From the NCBI GenBank assembly GCA_013299055.1, contig JAAFKB010000030.1, forward strand, positions 1 to 41,766: a DNA stretch of 41,766 nucleotides, given 5' to 3'. Under the pieces are notes generated by a model. The model was given only the letters and a program-made list of their open reading frames with translations. It was not told the origin of the DNA and ran no database searches. Positions 19,630-28,600 of this stretch are shown here, one piece after another (position 1 is the stretch's first letter; every line of letters starts with the position of its first letter). Source of the stretch: Sphaerotilus sp. (GTDB taxonomy: Bacteria; Pseudomonadota; Gammaproteobacteria; Burkholderiales; Burkholderiaceae_C). Position numbers and translations under genes: made by a program.

Positions 19630-21061
19630 GTTGTTCTCCTGGGCTGGCCGCCCCACCCTTCACGGCGGCGACCACCTGTTCCATCTTCATGAAGCGCGAG
19701 CCTTTGACCAGCACCGACTGCGCCAGGGGCAACGCAGCACCCTCCTCGGCCCGCATCGCCGCCACGATCGCGGCGGCGTCAGGGTGGTGCTGCACCACGG
19801 TCGGCGACGCGATGGCCTGTGCGGCGTGGGCCGCGAGTATGCCTGCGGTCCAGACGCAGTCGATGCCTTTTTCGGTGGCGTAGCGGCCGACCTCGGCGTG
19901 GAATTCCGGCCCCTGGTCGCCCACCTCGCCCATGTCGCCCAGCACCAGCCAGCGCGGCCCCGGCAAGGCGGCCAGCACGTCGACCGCCGCCCGCACCGAG
20001 TCCGGATTGGCGTTGTAGCTGTCGTCGACCAAGGTGATGGTGCGGCCCTGCCAGTCCAGCCGCTGCACCTGCGAGCGGCCCTTGACCGGCTCGAACGCGG
20101 CCAGCCCGTCGCGCACCGCGTCCGCCGCCACGCCCGCCGCCAGCGCGCAGCCCGCCGCGGCCAGCGCATTGCGCACGTTGTGCTGCCCGGCCACCGCCAG
20201 CGCCAGCGCCAGCGCGCCGGCCGGGGTGTGCAGCACGGCGTCCCAGTGGTCGCCCTGCCACGCGGCGTCGGCGGTCAGCGTGGCCTCGGTGCCTGCAGCG
20301 CGCAGGGCGAAGGTGGACACGCGGCGCGCGCCAGCCAGCGTGTGCCACAGCGGCGTGTGGTCATCGTCCGCCGGGAACACGGCCACGCCGTCGGCCGGCA
20401 GCGCGGCGATCACCGCCCCGTTTTCCTGCGCCACGGCTTCGACCGTCTTCATGAATTCGAGGTGCTCGCGCTGCGCGTTGTTCACCAGCGCCACCGTCGG
20501 CTGCGCGATGCGCGCAAGTACCGCGATCTCGCCAGGGTGGTTCATGCCGAGTTCGATCACCGCGATGCGGTGGTGCCGGCGCAAGCCCAGCACGGTCAGC
20601 GGCACGCCGATGTGGTTGTTCAGGTTGCCGGCGGTGGCGTGGGTGGCGTCGCCGTGGGCGGTGCGCAGGATGGTGGCGATCATCTGCGTCACGGTGGTCT
20701 TGCCGTTGCTGCCCGTGACCGCGATCAGCGGCAGGGACAGGCGGGCGCGCCAACCCTCGGCCAGCGCCTGCAGGCCACGCAGCGTGTCGGGCACCTCCAG
20801 CCCGGCCAGCCCCGCCTCCACCAGTCCGCGCTCGGCGATGGCCGCGACCGCGCCCGCCGCCCCCGCCTGCGAGAGGAAGCCGTGCGCGTCGAAGCGGTCG
20901 CCGCGCAGCGCGACGAACAGGTCACCCTCGCGCAGGCTGCGGGTGTCGGTGTGGACGCGCAGCAGCGGCGTGGCCGGATCACCGACCAGCCGCGTACCGG
21001 GCAGGCGCGCTGCCACCAGCGCGTGGGCCTCGCCCAGGGTCATGAATGCGTGGGACATCAT
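19619..21061 (-). CDS. murF: UDP-MurNAc-tripeptide--D-Ala-D-Ala ligase
   Basis: The 480-residue ligase completes the pentapeptide by adding D-Ala-D-Ala. It has the N-terminal THTDTRSL-like substrate segment ([20 protein letters not shown]), the ATP loop [16 protein letters not shown], and [16 protein letters not shown] typical of MurF. Start choice is between ATGs at 21061, 21058 and 21043; none has a strong ribosome site, and 21061 is the closest to murE (19 bp gap). The frame upstream to 21100 overlaps murE. Confidence 0.95.
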   Translation of the reverse strand: MMSHAFMTLGEAHALVAARLPGTRLVGDPATPLLRVHTDTRSLREGDLFVALRGDRFDAHGFLSQAGAAGAVAAIAERGLVEAGLAGLEVPDTLRGLQALAEGWRARLSLPLIAVTGSNGKTTVTQMIATILRTAHGDATHATAGNLNNHIGVPLTVLGLRRHHRIAVIELGMNHPGEIAVLARIAQPTVALVNNAQREHLEFMKTVEAVAQENGAVIAALPADGVAVFPADDDHTPLWHTLAGARRVSTFALRAAGTEATLTADAAWQGDHWDAVLHTPAGALALALAVAGQHNVRNALAAAGCALAAGVAADAVRDGLAAFEPVKGRSQVQRLDWQGRTITLVDDSYNANPDSVRAAVDVLAALPGPRWLVLGDMGEVGDQGPEFHAEVGRYATEKGIDCVWTAGILAAHAAQAIASPTVVQHHPDAAAIVAAMRAEEGAALPLAQSVLVKGSRFMKMEQVVAAVKGGAASPGEQHAH

Positions 21062-21080
21062 CAGCAGGGAACCGCAGGGG

Positions 21081-22637
21081 TCAGGGACGGTGGGACACAC
21101 GGTGTTGTAGCGCGCGGGCGGCCTCGTCCAGATCTGAAAAAAACCGCTTCACACCCGCCGTCTCCTGATAGTCCTCGTGGCCCTTGCCAGCGAGAAGGAC
21201 CACGTCGCGGTCGTCGGCCTCGGCCAGCACGGTGGCGATGGCGGCGGCGCGGTCTTCGAGCGTGTGCAGGTGCGGCGACGGGACACAGCCGGCAGCGATC
21301 TGCGCCAGGATGTCGGCGGGGACTTCGTGGCGTGGGTTGTCGCTGGTGAGCACCACGGCGTCGGCCAGCGTCTGCGCGATGCGGCCCATCACCGGGCGCT
21401 TGGTCACATCCCGGTTGCCGCCGCAGCCGAACACGCACCACAGCCGCCCGCCCCGTGCCACCGCGAACGGCCGCAGCGCCTGCAACGCCTTGTCGAGCGC
21501 GTCCGGCGTGTGGGCATAGTCGACGACGACCTGCGGCAACGGCGGCGTCTCCACCGCAGTGGACGCCGGCAGCTCGACCCGCTGCATCCGCCCCGGCACG
21601 GGGGTGAAGTCGGCGGCCAGCGGTGCGATCTCGGCCAGCGGGAGACCCAGTGCCCGCAGCCCGCCAAACACCGCCAGCACATTGGCGACGTTGTACTCGC
21701 CGATCAACCCGGTGCGCACCGCAACCGATTCCGCGCCCTCGCGCACGGTGAAGCACAGTCCGTCGGCGTCGTAGTGCAGCGCCTCGGCCTGCAGGCGGGC
21801 GGGTGTCGGGCGGGGCTGGATCGCGTAGGTCCACACGTCCAGATCATCCCGCACCGCCAGCGCCTCGGCCAGCAGCGCGCCCTGCGCATCGTCGAGATTG
21901 ACTACTGCAGCCCGCAGGCCCGGCCAGTCGAACAGCGCCCGCTTGGCCTGCCAGTACGCGGCCATGCTGCCGTGGTAGTCGAGGTGGTCGGGCGTGAAGT
22001 TGGTGAAGAGCGCCACGCCGATCCGTACCGCGTTCAGCCGGTGCTCGGCCACGCCGATCGACGAGGCTTCCATCACGCAGGCCGCGAAGCCCTGGTCCAC
22101 GAAGGTGCGCAGGCTGCGGTGCAGCGTGACGGGATCGGGCGTGGTCAGGCCGGTGGCGACGATGCGCGCCTCGGGCGAGACCCGGCTGGGGGGTTCGCCG
22201 ACGCCGAGCGTGCCGACCACGCCGCAGCGCCGGCCCGACAGGCTCAATGCCTGCGCAGTCCACCACGCGGTGGAGGTCTTGCCGTTGGTGCCGGTGGTGG
22301 CGATGACGGACAGGGCCGCGCTCGGCTGGCCGTGCCACGCATCCGCCAGAGCTGCCGTCATCGCCTTCAGGCCGGACACCGCCGCGATGCGCGCATCGGC
22401 GAAGGCGAAGCGGTCCACGCCGTCGGCCTCGACCAGACAGGCCGCCGCCCCGGCTGCGAGTGCCGCCGCGACGTGGACCCGCCCGTCCTGCGCGTGGCCT
22501 GGCCAGGCGATGAACACGTCGCCGGGCTGTACCTGCCGGCTGTCGGTGCGCAGCGGGGCAGACGGCGCGCGCGATCGCAGCCAGTCGAGCACCGCGACCA
22601 GATCGGCCAGACCGGTCAAGGATCGGGAGCAGGCCAT
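21081..22637 (-). CDS. murE: UDP-MurNAc-L-Ala-D-Glu--2,6-diaminopimelate ligase
   Basis: The 518-residue ligase adds the third residue of the stem peptide. The ATP loop is IATTGTNGKTSTAWW, and the C-terminal domain contains DNPRHE; the DNPR motif is the known signature for meso-diaminopimelate rather than lysine. LRTDSRQVQPGDVFIAWPG at the N-terminus is the UDP-binding region. ATG 22637 shares one base with the ftsI stop (TGATG). The long open frame upstream is a shadow of ftsI. Confidence 0.96.
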   Translation of the reverse strand: MACSRSLTGLADLVAVLDWLRSRAPSAPLRTDSRQVQPGDVFIAWPGHAQDGRVHVAAALAAGAAACLVEADGVDRFAFADARIAAVSGLKAMTAALADAWHGQPSAALSVIATTGTNGKTSTAWWTAQALSLSGRRCGVVGTLGVGEPPSRVSPEARIVATGLTTPDPVTLHRSLRTFVDQGFAACVMEASSIGVAEHRLNAVRIGVALFTNFTPDHLDYHGSMAAYWQAKRALFDWPGLRAAVVNLDDAQGALLAEALAVRDDLDVWTYAIQPRPTPARLQAEALHYDADGLCFTVREGAESVAVRTGLIGEYNVANVLAVFGGLRALGLPLAEIAPLAADFTPVPGRMQRVELPASTAVETPPLPQVVVDYAHTPDALDKALQALRPFAVARGGRLWCVFGCGGNRDVTKRPVMGRIAQTLADAVVLTSDNPRHEVPADILAQIAAGCVPSPHLHTLEDRAAAIATVLAEADDRDVVLLAGKGHEDYQETAGVKRFFSDLDEAARALQHRVSHRP

Positions 22638-24445
22638 CAGAACGACTCCTCGGTGGCGGGGGCGGCCTGGGCGCGGGCGACGATCTGCGGCTTGATGTCG
22701 AGGTCCGGCGCCACGTTCATCACGCGCAGGGTCTGCTGCACGACCTGGCTGAAGACGGGCGCGGCCACCTCGCCGCCGAAGTAGGTGCCGTTGCTCGGCT
22801 CGTCGACCATCACGGCCACCACGATGCGCGGGTTCTGGATGGGCGCCATGCCGACGAACCAGGCGCGGTACTTGTCGCTGGCGTAGCTGGCGCCGTCCTG
22901 CTTGTGGGCGGTGCCGGTCTTGCCGCCGACCGAGTAGCCGACGGCCTGGGCCTTGGGTGCGGTGCCGCCTGCGCCAGCGGCCATGTTCAGCATGGTGCGG
23001 ACCTCGCGGACCACCTCGGGCCGGAACACCGGCTCGCCCGCCACCGGCCCGGCCTGCTTGAGCAGCGACACCGGCACCAGATCGCCATCGCGGGCGAACA
23101 CGCTGTAGGCGCGGGCCAGCTGGAACAGCGAGGCGGACAGGCCGTAGCCATAGCTCATCGTCGCCTGTTCGATCGGGCGCCAGGTCTTGTAGGCCCGCAG
23201 CTTGCCGCTGGCCAGACCGGGGAAGGCCAGCGCCGGCTTCTGCCCGAAGCCGACCGCATGGTAGGCGTCCCACATCTCGCGCGGCTGCATCTGCATGGCC
23301 ATCTTGACGGTGCCGACGTTGCTCGATTTCTGGAGCACCTGCTGCACCGTGAGCGGGCCGTGCGGGTGCGAGTCGCGGATGGTGGAGCCGGTGATGGTGA
23401 TGCTGCCGGGCGCGGTCTGGATGACGGTGGACGGCTTGACGCGACCCGACTGCAGCGCCAGCGCCGTGATGAAGGGCTTCATCGTGGAGCCGGGCTCGAA
23501 GGTGTCGGTCAGCGCCCGGTTGCGCAGGTTGGCGCCGGTGCGGGTCTGGCGCTCGCCGGGGATGTAGCTGGGGTAATTGGCCAGCGCCAGCACCTCGCCG
23601 GTCTGCGTGTCCAGCACCACCGCGCTGCCGGCCTTGGCCTTGTGCTGCAGCACGGCGTCGCGCACCTGCTGGTAGGCCACGAACTGGATCTTGGCGTCGA
23701 TCGACAGCGCGATGTCGTGCCCGTCGGCCGGCTCGGTGCGGTCGCCGATGTCCTCGATCACGTTGCCCAGCCGGTCGCGCACGACGCTGCGGCTGCCATT
23801 GCGCCCGACAAGCTGCTTCTGGAAGGCCAGCTCGATGCCTTCCTGGCCAACCTGCTCGACGTTGGTGAAGCCCACCACATGGGCGATTGCCTCACCTTCC
23901 GGGTACTCGCGGCGGTACTCGCGCTGCTGGTGGACGCCCGGGATGGCCAGCGCCTTGGTCTGCGCGGCCACGCTGTCGGAGACCAGCCGGCGCAGCCAGA
24001 CGAAGTTGGGGTTCTCCTTCAAGCGGTTGCTCAGCTCGGCCGGTGACAGGCCCAGCAGCTTGGCCAGGGCCTGTCGCTGCGCGGCGCTGGCGGCAAAGTC
24101 CTTGGGGATGACCCAGATCGACTGCGCCGGCACACTCGCGGCCAGCACCTGCCCGTTGCGGTCGGTGATGCGGCCGCGGCTGGCCTGCAGGGGGAAGGTG
24201 CGCTGGTAGCGGCTTTCGCCCTGCCGCTGGAAGAAATCCTGGTTGACCACCTGGATGTAGACCGCCCGCCCGATCAGCAGGCAGAAGGTCAGCCCCACGC
24301 CCAGCACCACGAAGCGCGAGCGCCAGATCGGCGTCTTGGCGGCCAGCAGGGGGCTGGAGGCGTAACGGGCACCCGGTGCGCGGGCGGGGGTGGCGGAGTG
24401 CGCGGCCAGACGCTGTCGCAACGCGGCCAGACCGGCGGGCTTCAT
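22637..24445 (-). CDS. ftsI: Septal transpeptidase FtsI (PBP3)
   Basis: A 602-residue class B penicillin-binding protein that crosslinks septal peptidoglycan as partner of FtsW. It has a cytoplasmic N-terminus with many basic residues, one membrane anchor at about 45-62, a pedestal domain, and a transpeptidase domain with the three active-site motifs: Ser320-Thr-Met-Lys323, Ser374-Ser-Asn and Lys509-Thr-Gly. ATG 24445 overlaps the ftsL stop as ATGA. Length is typical of the family. Confidence 0.97.
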   Translation of the reverse strand: MKPAGLAALRQRLAAHSATPARAPGARYASSPLLAAKTPIWRSRFVVLGVGLTFCLLIGRAVYIQVVNQDFFQRQGESRYQRTFPLQASRGRITDRNGQVLAASVPAQSIWVIPKDFAASAAQRQALAKLLGLSPAELSNRLKENPNFVWLRRLVSDSVAAQTKALAIPGVHQQREYRREYPEGEAIAHVVGFTNVEQVGQEGIELAFQKQLVGRNGSRSVVRDRLGNVIEDIGDRTEPADGHDIALSIDAKIQFVAYQQVRDAVLQHKAKAGSAVVLDTQTGEVLALANYPSYIPGERQTRTGANLRNRALTDTFEPGSTMKPFITALALQSGRVKPSTVIQTAPGSITITGSTIRDSHPHGPLTVQQVLQKSSNVGTVKMAMQMQPREMWDAYHAVGFGQKPALAFPGLASGKLRAYKTWRPIEQATMSYGYGLSASLFQLARAYSVFARDGDLVPVSLLKQAGPVAGEPVFRPEVVREVRTMLNMAAGAGGTAPKAQAVGYSVGGKTGTAHKQDGASYASDKYRAWFVGMAPIQNPRIVVAVMVDEPSNGTYFGGEVAAPVFSQVVQQTLRVMNVAPDLDIKPQIVARAQAAPATEESF

Positions 24446-24771
24446 GGGCGGGCCTTCCGGGAGGGTGCCGGCGTCGGCGCCGACGCCGGCACCGGGGCCA
24501 GCAGGCTGCCGTCGGCCGCGTGGTACAGGGTCACGGCCGGGCTGGCCACCACCATCTGCAGCTTCTCGCGGGCCACCTGCTCGACACGCAGGTGCGTGGC
24601 CTGGGTGCGCAGCTCGACGTGGAGCTTCTCGGCGTCCTGTTCGAGCCGCTGCGCCTGGTTGCGCTCGCGCTCCAGGGCGATGAACTGGCGGCGGGTCTCG
24701 TAGGACACCTGCACGAGGTAGAGCGCGCTGGCGACGACCCCCAGCAGCAGCAGGATGTTCAGGCGCGTCAT
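24442..24771 (-). CDS. ftsL: Cell division protein FtsL
   Basis: A 109-residue bitopic protein of the FtsQLB complex. It starts [20 protein letters not shown] (membrane helix about 4-22), then a heptad-rich periplasmic coiled coil (about 28-80) with alternating acidic and basic residues, and a low-complexity Ala/Pro end. FtsL is poorly conserved in sequence, so the call rests on size, topology and its place between rsmH and ftsI; both junctions are ATGA overlaps. Confidence 0.92.
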   Translation of the reverse strand: MTRLNILLLLGVVASALYLVQVSYETRRQFIALERERNQAQRLEQDAEKLHVELRTQATHLRVEQVAREKLQMVVASPAVTLYHAADGSLLAPVPASAPTPAPSRKARP

Positions 24772-25742
24772 GGGCGGGTCCACACCGGAGGCAAGGCCAC
24801 GTCGGTGCGCTCGGCCACGCGCAGCACCGCCGAGCGCGAGCGGCCGTTGCCGTTGACCTCGTCGTCGGACGGCTTGATGCGGCCCAGCGCGTTCAGCAGC
24901 GCCGGCTTGGGTGCGGCGAACGGGGCTCGGCGGTCGAATTCCTCACGCGCGTGGCGGTGGATGAAGGTCTTGACGATGCGGTCTTCGAGCGAATGGAAGC
25001 TGATCACCGCCAGCCGTCCACCCGGCTGGAGGGCCGCCAGCGAGGCCTCCAGCGCCTGCTCCAGCTCCTCCAGCTCGCCGTTGACGAGGATGCGCAGGGC
25101 CTGGAAGGTGCGCGTGGCCGGATCCTGTCCGCGTTCACGGGTGCGCACGACGCTGGCGACCAGGGTGGCCAGCTCGCTGGTGCGCTGCAGCGGCTGCCCG
25201 GCTTCGCGCCGCGCCACCACGGCACGGGCGATGGCCGGGGCGAAGCGTTCCTCGCCATAGTCGCGGATGACCTCGGCGATGCGCTCCTTCGGCGCGGTGG
25301 CCAGGAAGTCGGCGGCGCTCTGGCCCCGGGTCGGGTCCATGCGCATGTCGAGCGGACCGTCGTGGCGGAAGCTGAAGCCGCGCGCCGGGTCGTCGATCTG
25401 CGGGGAGGACACGCCGATGTCGAGCAGCAGGCCGTCGAGCTGCGCGACGCCGTGGCGGGCCATCACGGCGGGGTAGTCGGCGAAGCGGGTGTGGTCGATC
25501 GAGAAGCGCGGGTCGGTGATGCCGGACTCGCCCTGCGTGGCGTGGGCAACGGCTTCCGGGTCGCGGTCGATGGCCAGCAGGCGCCCCTCGGGGGAGAGCT
25601 GCGACAGGATCAGGCGGGAGTGGCCACCGCGGCCGAAGGTGCCGTCCACATAGGTGCCGGATGGCCGGACCACCAGCGCCTCCACGGCCTCCTGGAGCAG
25701 CACGGTGCGGTGTTGTCGGGGTACTGCGTCGTCGTGGGCCAT
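24768..25742 (-). CDS. rsmH: 16S rRNA (cytosine-1402-N4)-methyltransferase
   Basis: The 324-residue SAM-dependent enzyme methylates C1402 in the ribosomal decoding centre. It carries [13 protein letters not shown], the SAM-binding [37 protein letters not shown] and the end motif [17 protein letters not shown] 25742 ([16 protein letters not shown]) is chosen; the open frame to 25814 covers the promoter leader. It is the first gene of the dcw cluster here: no mraZ precedes it. The stop overlaps ftsL as ATGA. Confidence 0.96.
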   Translation of the reverse strand: MAHDDAVPRQHRTVLLQEAVEALVVRPSGTYVDGTFGRGGHSRLILSQLSPEGRLLAIDRDPEAVAHATQGESGITDPRFSIDHTRFADYPAVMARHGVAQLDGLLLDIGVSSPQIDDPARGFSFRHDGPLDMRMDPTRGQSAADFLATAPKERIAEVIRDYGEERFAPAIARAVVARREAGQPLQRTSELATLVASVVRTRERGQDPATRTFQALRILVNGELEELEQALEASLAALQPGGRLAVISFHSLEDRIVKTFIHRHAREEFDRRAPFAAPKPALLNALGRIKPSDDEVNGNGRSRSAVLRVAERTDVALPPVWTRP

Positions 25743-25812
25743 GAAAAGAAGGAGAAAACTGAAATCCGGCAGGGCACCCAATGCGAATACCCAAAATTCA
25801 ACACCATCGCCC

Positions 25813-25842
25813 ACTGTAGCGGAGACATTGCGGGGGGGTCAA
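25813..25842 (-). promoter_or_regulatory. Sigma-70 promoter of the dcw cluster
   Basis: On the minus strand, TTGACC (25842-25837) and TACAGT (25818-25813) are separated by 18 bp, matching the -35 and -10 consensus at five of six and four of six positions. Transcription would begin near 25806, leaving a leader of about 64 bases before rsmH. The leader includes three TGGG words, the core of known MraZ operators, but their spacing (20 and 13 bp) does not fit the regular 10-bp MraZ pattern. Confidence 0.6.
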
Positions 25843-25856
25843 GGAAACCCAGCGGG

Positions 25857-25892
25857 AATAGCCAATGAAATCAAGTACTTAGATCAGCTTGC
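25857..25892 (-). repeat. Imperfect direct repeat, copy 1
   Basis: Read on the minus strand, this 36-base segment matches copy 2 (25928-25963) at 26 of 36 positions by eye. The shared core is CTAAGT-A/G-CTT-G/C-ATTT followed by TGGCT. It lies just upstream of the -35 element of the rsmH promoter. Confidence 0.5.
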
Positions 25893-25927
25893 GCCGCGGG
25901 CGGTGGCGGCCGTGACGGGATGGTCAA

Positions 25928-25963
25928 AAAAGCCATACAAATGAAGCACTTAGGTCGGCAAGC
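25928..25963 (-). repeat. Imperfect direct repeat, copy 2
   Basis: Second copy of the 36-base repeat, 71 bp from the first in the same orientation. It is followed on the minus strand by TTGACCATCCCG, which resembles the TTGACCCCCCCG after copy 1, but no -10 follows it, so it may be a decayed duplicate of the promoter upstream region or a second protein-binding site. Confidence 0.5.
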
Positions 25964-26155
25964 CCCCGGAGTCGCCAAGATCATCCGCTGAGCCAGCGGC
26001 CATGGAACTGTGAAATATGGCAAACCCGCCGGAAAATGGACAGCGCAGTCGCCGGAAAAGGCCATGCCGGATGTCACTTTTTCGCCATTGGGTGACACCT
26101 TCGCGGGCGACAGCGCAGGCGTCGTCCGCACATGGGGCTCGGCCGTTGCAGGTCC

Positions 26156-27154
26156 ATGCGCACTGCCTCCGGAGTTGCCCCCATGCCCTTGCTGCTTGCT
26201 GCCTTGCTGGCCGCCGCCCTGGTGAGCGCCAGCCCACCGACCCTGGCCCAGCCCACGGCCTCCGCCTCGGCCACCTGGTCCCACGACGGGCACGGACGCA
26301 GCGCCCGCATCGTCGCGCTGGAGGGCCGGCTCCACCTGCGGCGCGACAGTGGCGAACGCTTCGACCTGGACGACAGCCTGCGCGAACGGTCCGTCCCCGT
26401 GCGCGAAGGCGATCGGCTGCACACAGGCTGGAACAGCCGGCTGGTGCTCGCGGTCGGCCCGAACCGGCTCAAGCTGGACGAGCGCAGCACCGTGTGGGTG
26501 CGGCAGCTCGACCACGACGGGGTTGCACTGGTGCTCGAACGGGGCAGTCTGGTGATGGCGCTGCAGCACGGTGACACCGCCTGGCGCTGGCAGGTGGAGA
26601 CTGCGCTGGGCCGCCACCAGCCGCATGGCGCCGGGCTGTTCCGCGTCGATGCACCCGACCAGCGCAGCGCACACCCGGACACCGGCAGTGCCACCGCCTG
26701 GCGCAGCGCCCTGCGCATCGACAACGAGGACGGCACCTTGCTGCTGCCCCCTGGCCGCCGCGCCGAACAGGACCGCCACGGCCGCTGGCAGCTCGGCTTC
26801 CCGCGGGCAGACGGATTCTCCAGCTGGGCCATGGCGGGCACGGACACCGACGAGCCGCACGACGACCGCCGCCCGCGCCACTGGCAGGCCACGCCGTCCT
26901 GGGAGCCTCCCGTCCCGCCGCCGCCGCCGCCGCCACCACGGGTGATCGTGGTGCCGGCACCCACCGTGGTCGAGCCACCGCATCGGCACTGGCGCACACC
27001 CGCCTCGCCACCGCCTCAGCGCGACATCACCCACCCCGCCCCGCCACGCCCTGATCGCCGCGCACACGAGCTGCCGCCGGTGGCCCGCCCCGCACCCGCC
27101 ACCCCGGCCGCGTCCAGCCCCGGCGAGGTGCGCCGCCCGCAGCGCGCCCTCTGA
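26156..27154 (+). CDS. FecR-like secreted protein with proline-rich tail
   Basis: A 332-residue protein predicted to be exported: a signal peptide with one Arg, a hydrophobic core (PLLLAALLAAALVSA) and a likely cut after TLA. Residues about 45-170 read as a FecR-type beta domain (RIVALEGRLHLRRDSGERF, VREGDRLHTGWNSRLVLAVG, LERGSLVMAL), a fold found in iron-signalling sensors and in surface proteins of unknown role. The rest is low-complexity, rich in Pro, Arg and His, with a run of eight prolines near residue 260. An alternative ATG at 26183 has GGAG eight bases before it. No sigma factor or TonB receptor gene is nearby, so iron signalling is not supported. Confidence 0.65.
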   Translation: MRTASGVAPMPLLLAALLAAALVSASPPTLAQPTASASATWSHDGHGRSARIVALEGRLHLRRDSGERFDLDDSLRERSVPVREGDRLHTGWNSRLVLAVGPNRLKLDERSTVWVRQLDHDGVALVLERGSLVMALQHGDTAWRWQVETALGRHQPHGAGLFRVDAPDQRSAHPDTGSATAWRSALRIDNEDGTLLLPPGRRAEQDRHGRWQLGFPRADGFSSWAMAGTDTDEPHDDRRPRHWQATPSWEPPVPPPPPPPPRVIVVPAPTVVEPPHRHWRTPASPPPQRDITHPAPPRPDRRAHELPPVARPAPATPAASSPGEVRRPQRAL

Positions 27155-27162
27155 CCTGGCCT

Positions 27163-28458
27163 CTAGCCGCCGAAGCGGCGGCGGGCGTCCAGTCCCAGTC
27201 CGCTGGCGACACTGGCCAGCCGCTCGCCCTGCAGGGCACGCGCCTGCGGGAAGGCCGCTGCCAGCCGGTCCGTCAGCAGGTGCAGGCCGGTCGATCCGCC
27301 GGTGAAGTACAGCGCGTCGATCTGCTCGGCGCGCAGGCCGGCCAGCCGCACCGTCTCGCGGGCGGCGTCGGCGATGCGGCCGATGTCATCGTCCAGCGCA
27401 TGCCGGGCCTGGGCGGGCGTGAGCGTCAGCGACAGGCCACGCTCGACCAGTCGCAGGTCCATCTGCGCCTCCTGACCCGTCGCCGAGGCGATCTTGGCCG
27501 CCTCGGCACGGCCGAGCAGGTCATGACCAAGGTGGTCGTTCACCACCGTCATCAGCCGCGTGTGGTGGCGCAGGTCGGCGTAGTTGATCTTCATGGCACG
27601 CAGCTCCTGCACTCGCTGCGGGCGGTAGACGCTGTTGATCAGGTGCCAGGTCGCCAGGTCGTGGTAGACGCGGCTGGGCACCTCGCGCGCTGGCTGCCCG
27701 CCGATCGACGGCCCCATCGCCCCGAAGCCGAGCGCGGGCAGCAGGCTGGCCAGCTCGATGCGCCGGTCGAAATCGGTGCCGGCGATGTGCAGCCCGTAAT
27801 GGCCGAGCACGTCCTGCTGCCGGTCCAGCCGGTCGCGGTGGCCCGGGCCGACCTGCACGATCGAGAAATCGGACGTGCCGCCACCGATGTCGGCCACCAG
27901 CACGCGCTGGTCGGTGTCGATGCGGGATTCGTAGTCGAACGCGGCGGCCAGCGGCTCGAACTGGAACTGCACCGCCTCGAAGCCCGCCGCCCGCGCCGCC
28001 TCTTCCAGCGATGCCTGGGCCTGGGCATCACGCACCGGGTCGTCGTCGACGAAGAACACCGGCCGGCCCATCACCACGGCGCTGAGCGCATGGCCGGCGT
28101 GGGCCTCGGCGCTGCGCTTGAGGTGGCGCAGATAACCGGCGATCACCTCCGCGAAGCTGACCGAGCGTCCGGCGCCGATGTCGGTGTGCTGCGCCATCAG
28201 CGCCGAGCCGAGCACGCTCTTCATCGAGCGCATCAACCGCCCTTCCGTGCCCTCGACATAGGACGCGATGGCCGCCCGTCCGACCAGCCGGGGCAGGTTC
28301 TGCAGGTCCGGGCCTTCCGCCAGATAGAAGGTGGCGGTCGGCATGGTGGTGGCGCCGTCTTCCAGCGGCACCAGCGCCATCTCGCCGCCCCGAGGCACGG
28401 CCACTGCGGAGTTGGAGGTGCCGAAATCAATCGCGCAAAAACGGGGCGTGGCGGGCAT
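27163..28458 (-). CDS. yegD: YegD-type Hsp70-like protein
   Basis: The 431-residue protein has the actin/Hsp70 ATPase fold and is close in length to E. coli YegD, which has no substrate-binding domain. The phosphate-1 loop CAIDFGTSNSAVAV, the phosphate-2 loop VLVADIGGGTSDFSIV and the adenosine motif LYFTGGSTGLHLL are all present. Its job as a chaperone is inferred from the family only. ATG 28458 is chosen because the conserved loop starts eight residues later; the longer frame would run across the promoter of the next gene. It converges with the FecR-like gene, leaving an 8-bp gap. Confidence 0.88.
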   Translation of the reverse strand: MPATPRFCAIDFGTSNSAVAVPRGGEMALVPLEDGATTMPTATFYLAEGPDLQNLPRLVGRAAIASYVEGTEGRLMRSMKSVLGSALMAQHTDIGAGRSVSFAEVIAGYLRHLKRSAEAHAGHALSAVVMGRPVFFVDDDPVRDAQAQASLEEAARAAGFEAVQFQFEPLAAAFDYESRIDTDQRVLVADIGGGTSDFSIVQVGPGHRDRLDRQQDVLGHYGLHIAGTDFDRRIELASLLPALGFGAMGPSIGGQPAREVPSRVYHDLATWHLINSVYRPQRVQELRAMKINYADLRHHTRLMTVVNDHLGHDLLGRAEAAKIASATGQEAQMDLRLVERGLSLTLTPAQARHALDDDIGRIADAARETVRLAGLRAEQIDALYFTGGSTGLHLLTDRLAAAFPQARALQGERLASVASGLGLDARRRFGG

Positions 28459-28600
28459 GGGCAGGCGCGGTAGCGGGGATCGAGGGGCGCGCATCATACG
28501 GTCCACCTTCGGCGCGGCTGAGCGGATGTGGCATGGCTGCGACGCCGACATGCTGCACTGCAACATTCCAAGGTACGCTGCCCCGAACCAGGAGCCTCCC

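Larger units (their letters stand above)
25743..26155. other. 413-bp non-coding gap between rsmH and the FecR-like gene
   Basis: The gap is visibly richer in A and T than its surroundings. It holds a sigma-70 promoter reading into rsmH, four TGGG words on the minus strand (starting at 25851, 25813, 25793 and 25780), two imperfect direct repeats 71 bp apart, and a small perfect inverted repeat, CCGCTG-AGC-CAGCGG, at 25985-25999. I see no mraZ and no remnant of one in any minus-strand frame. No clear promoter for the plus-strand gene was recognised. Confidence 0.7.

Noticed and set aside
25777..25851. TGGG words as a MraZ operator
   Set aside because: Spacing is 13, 20 and 38 bp rather than regular 10-bp steps, and mraZ is not present here; kept only as a note.
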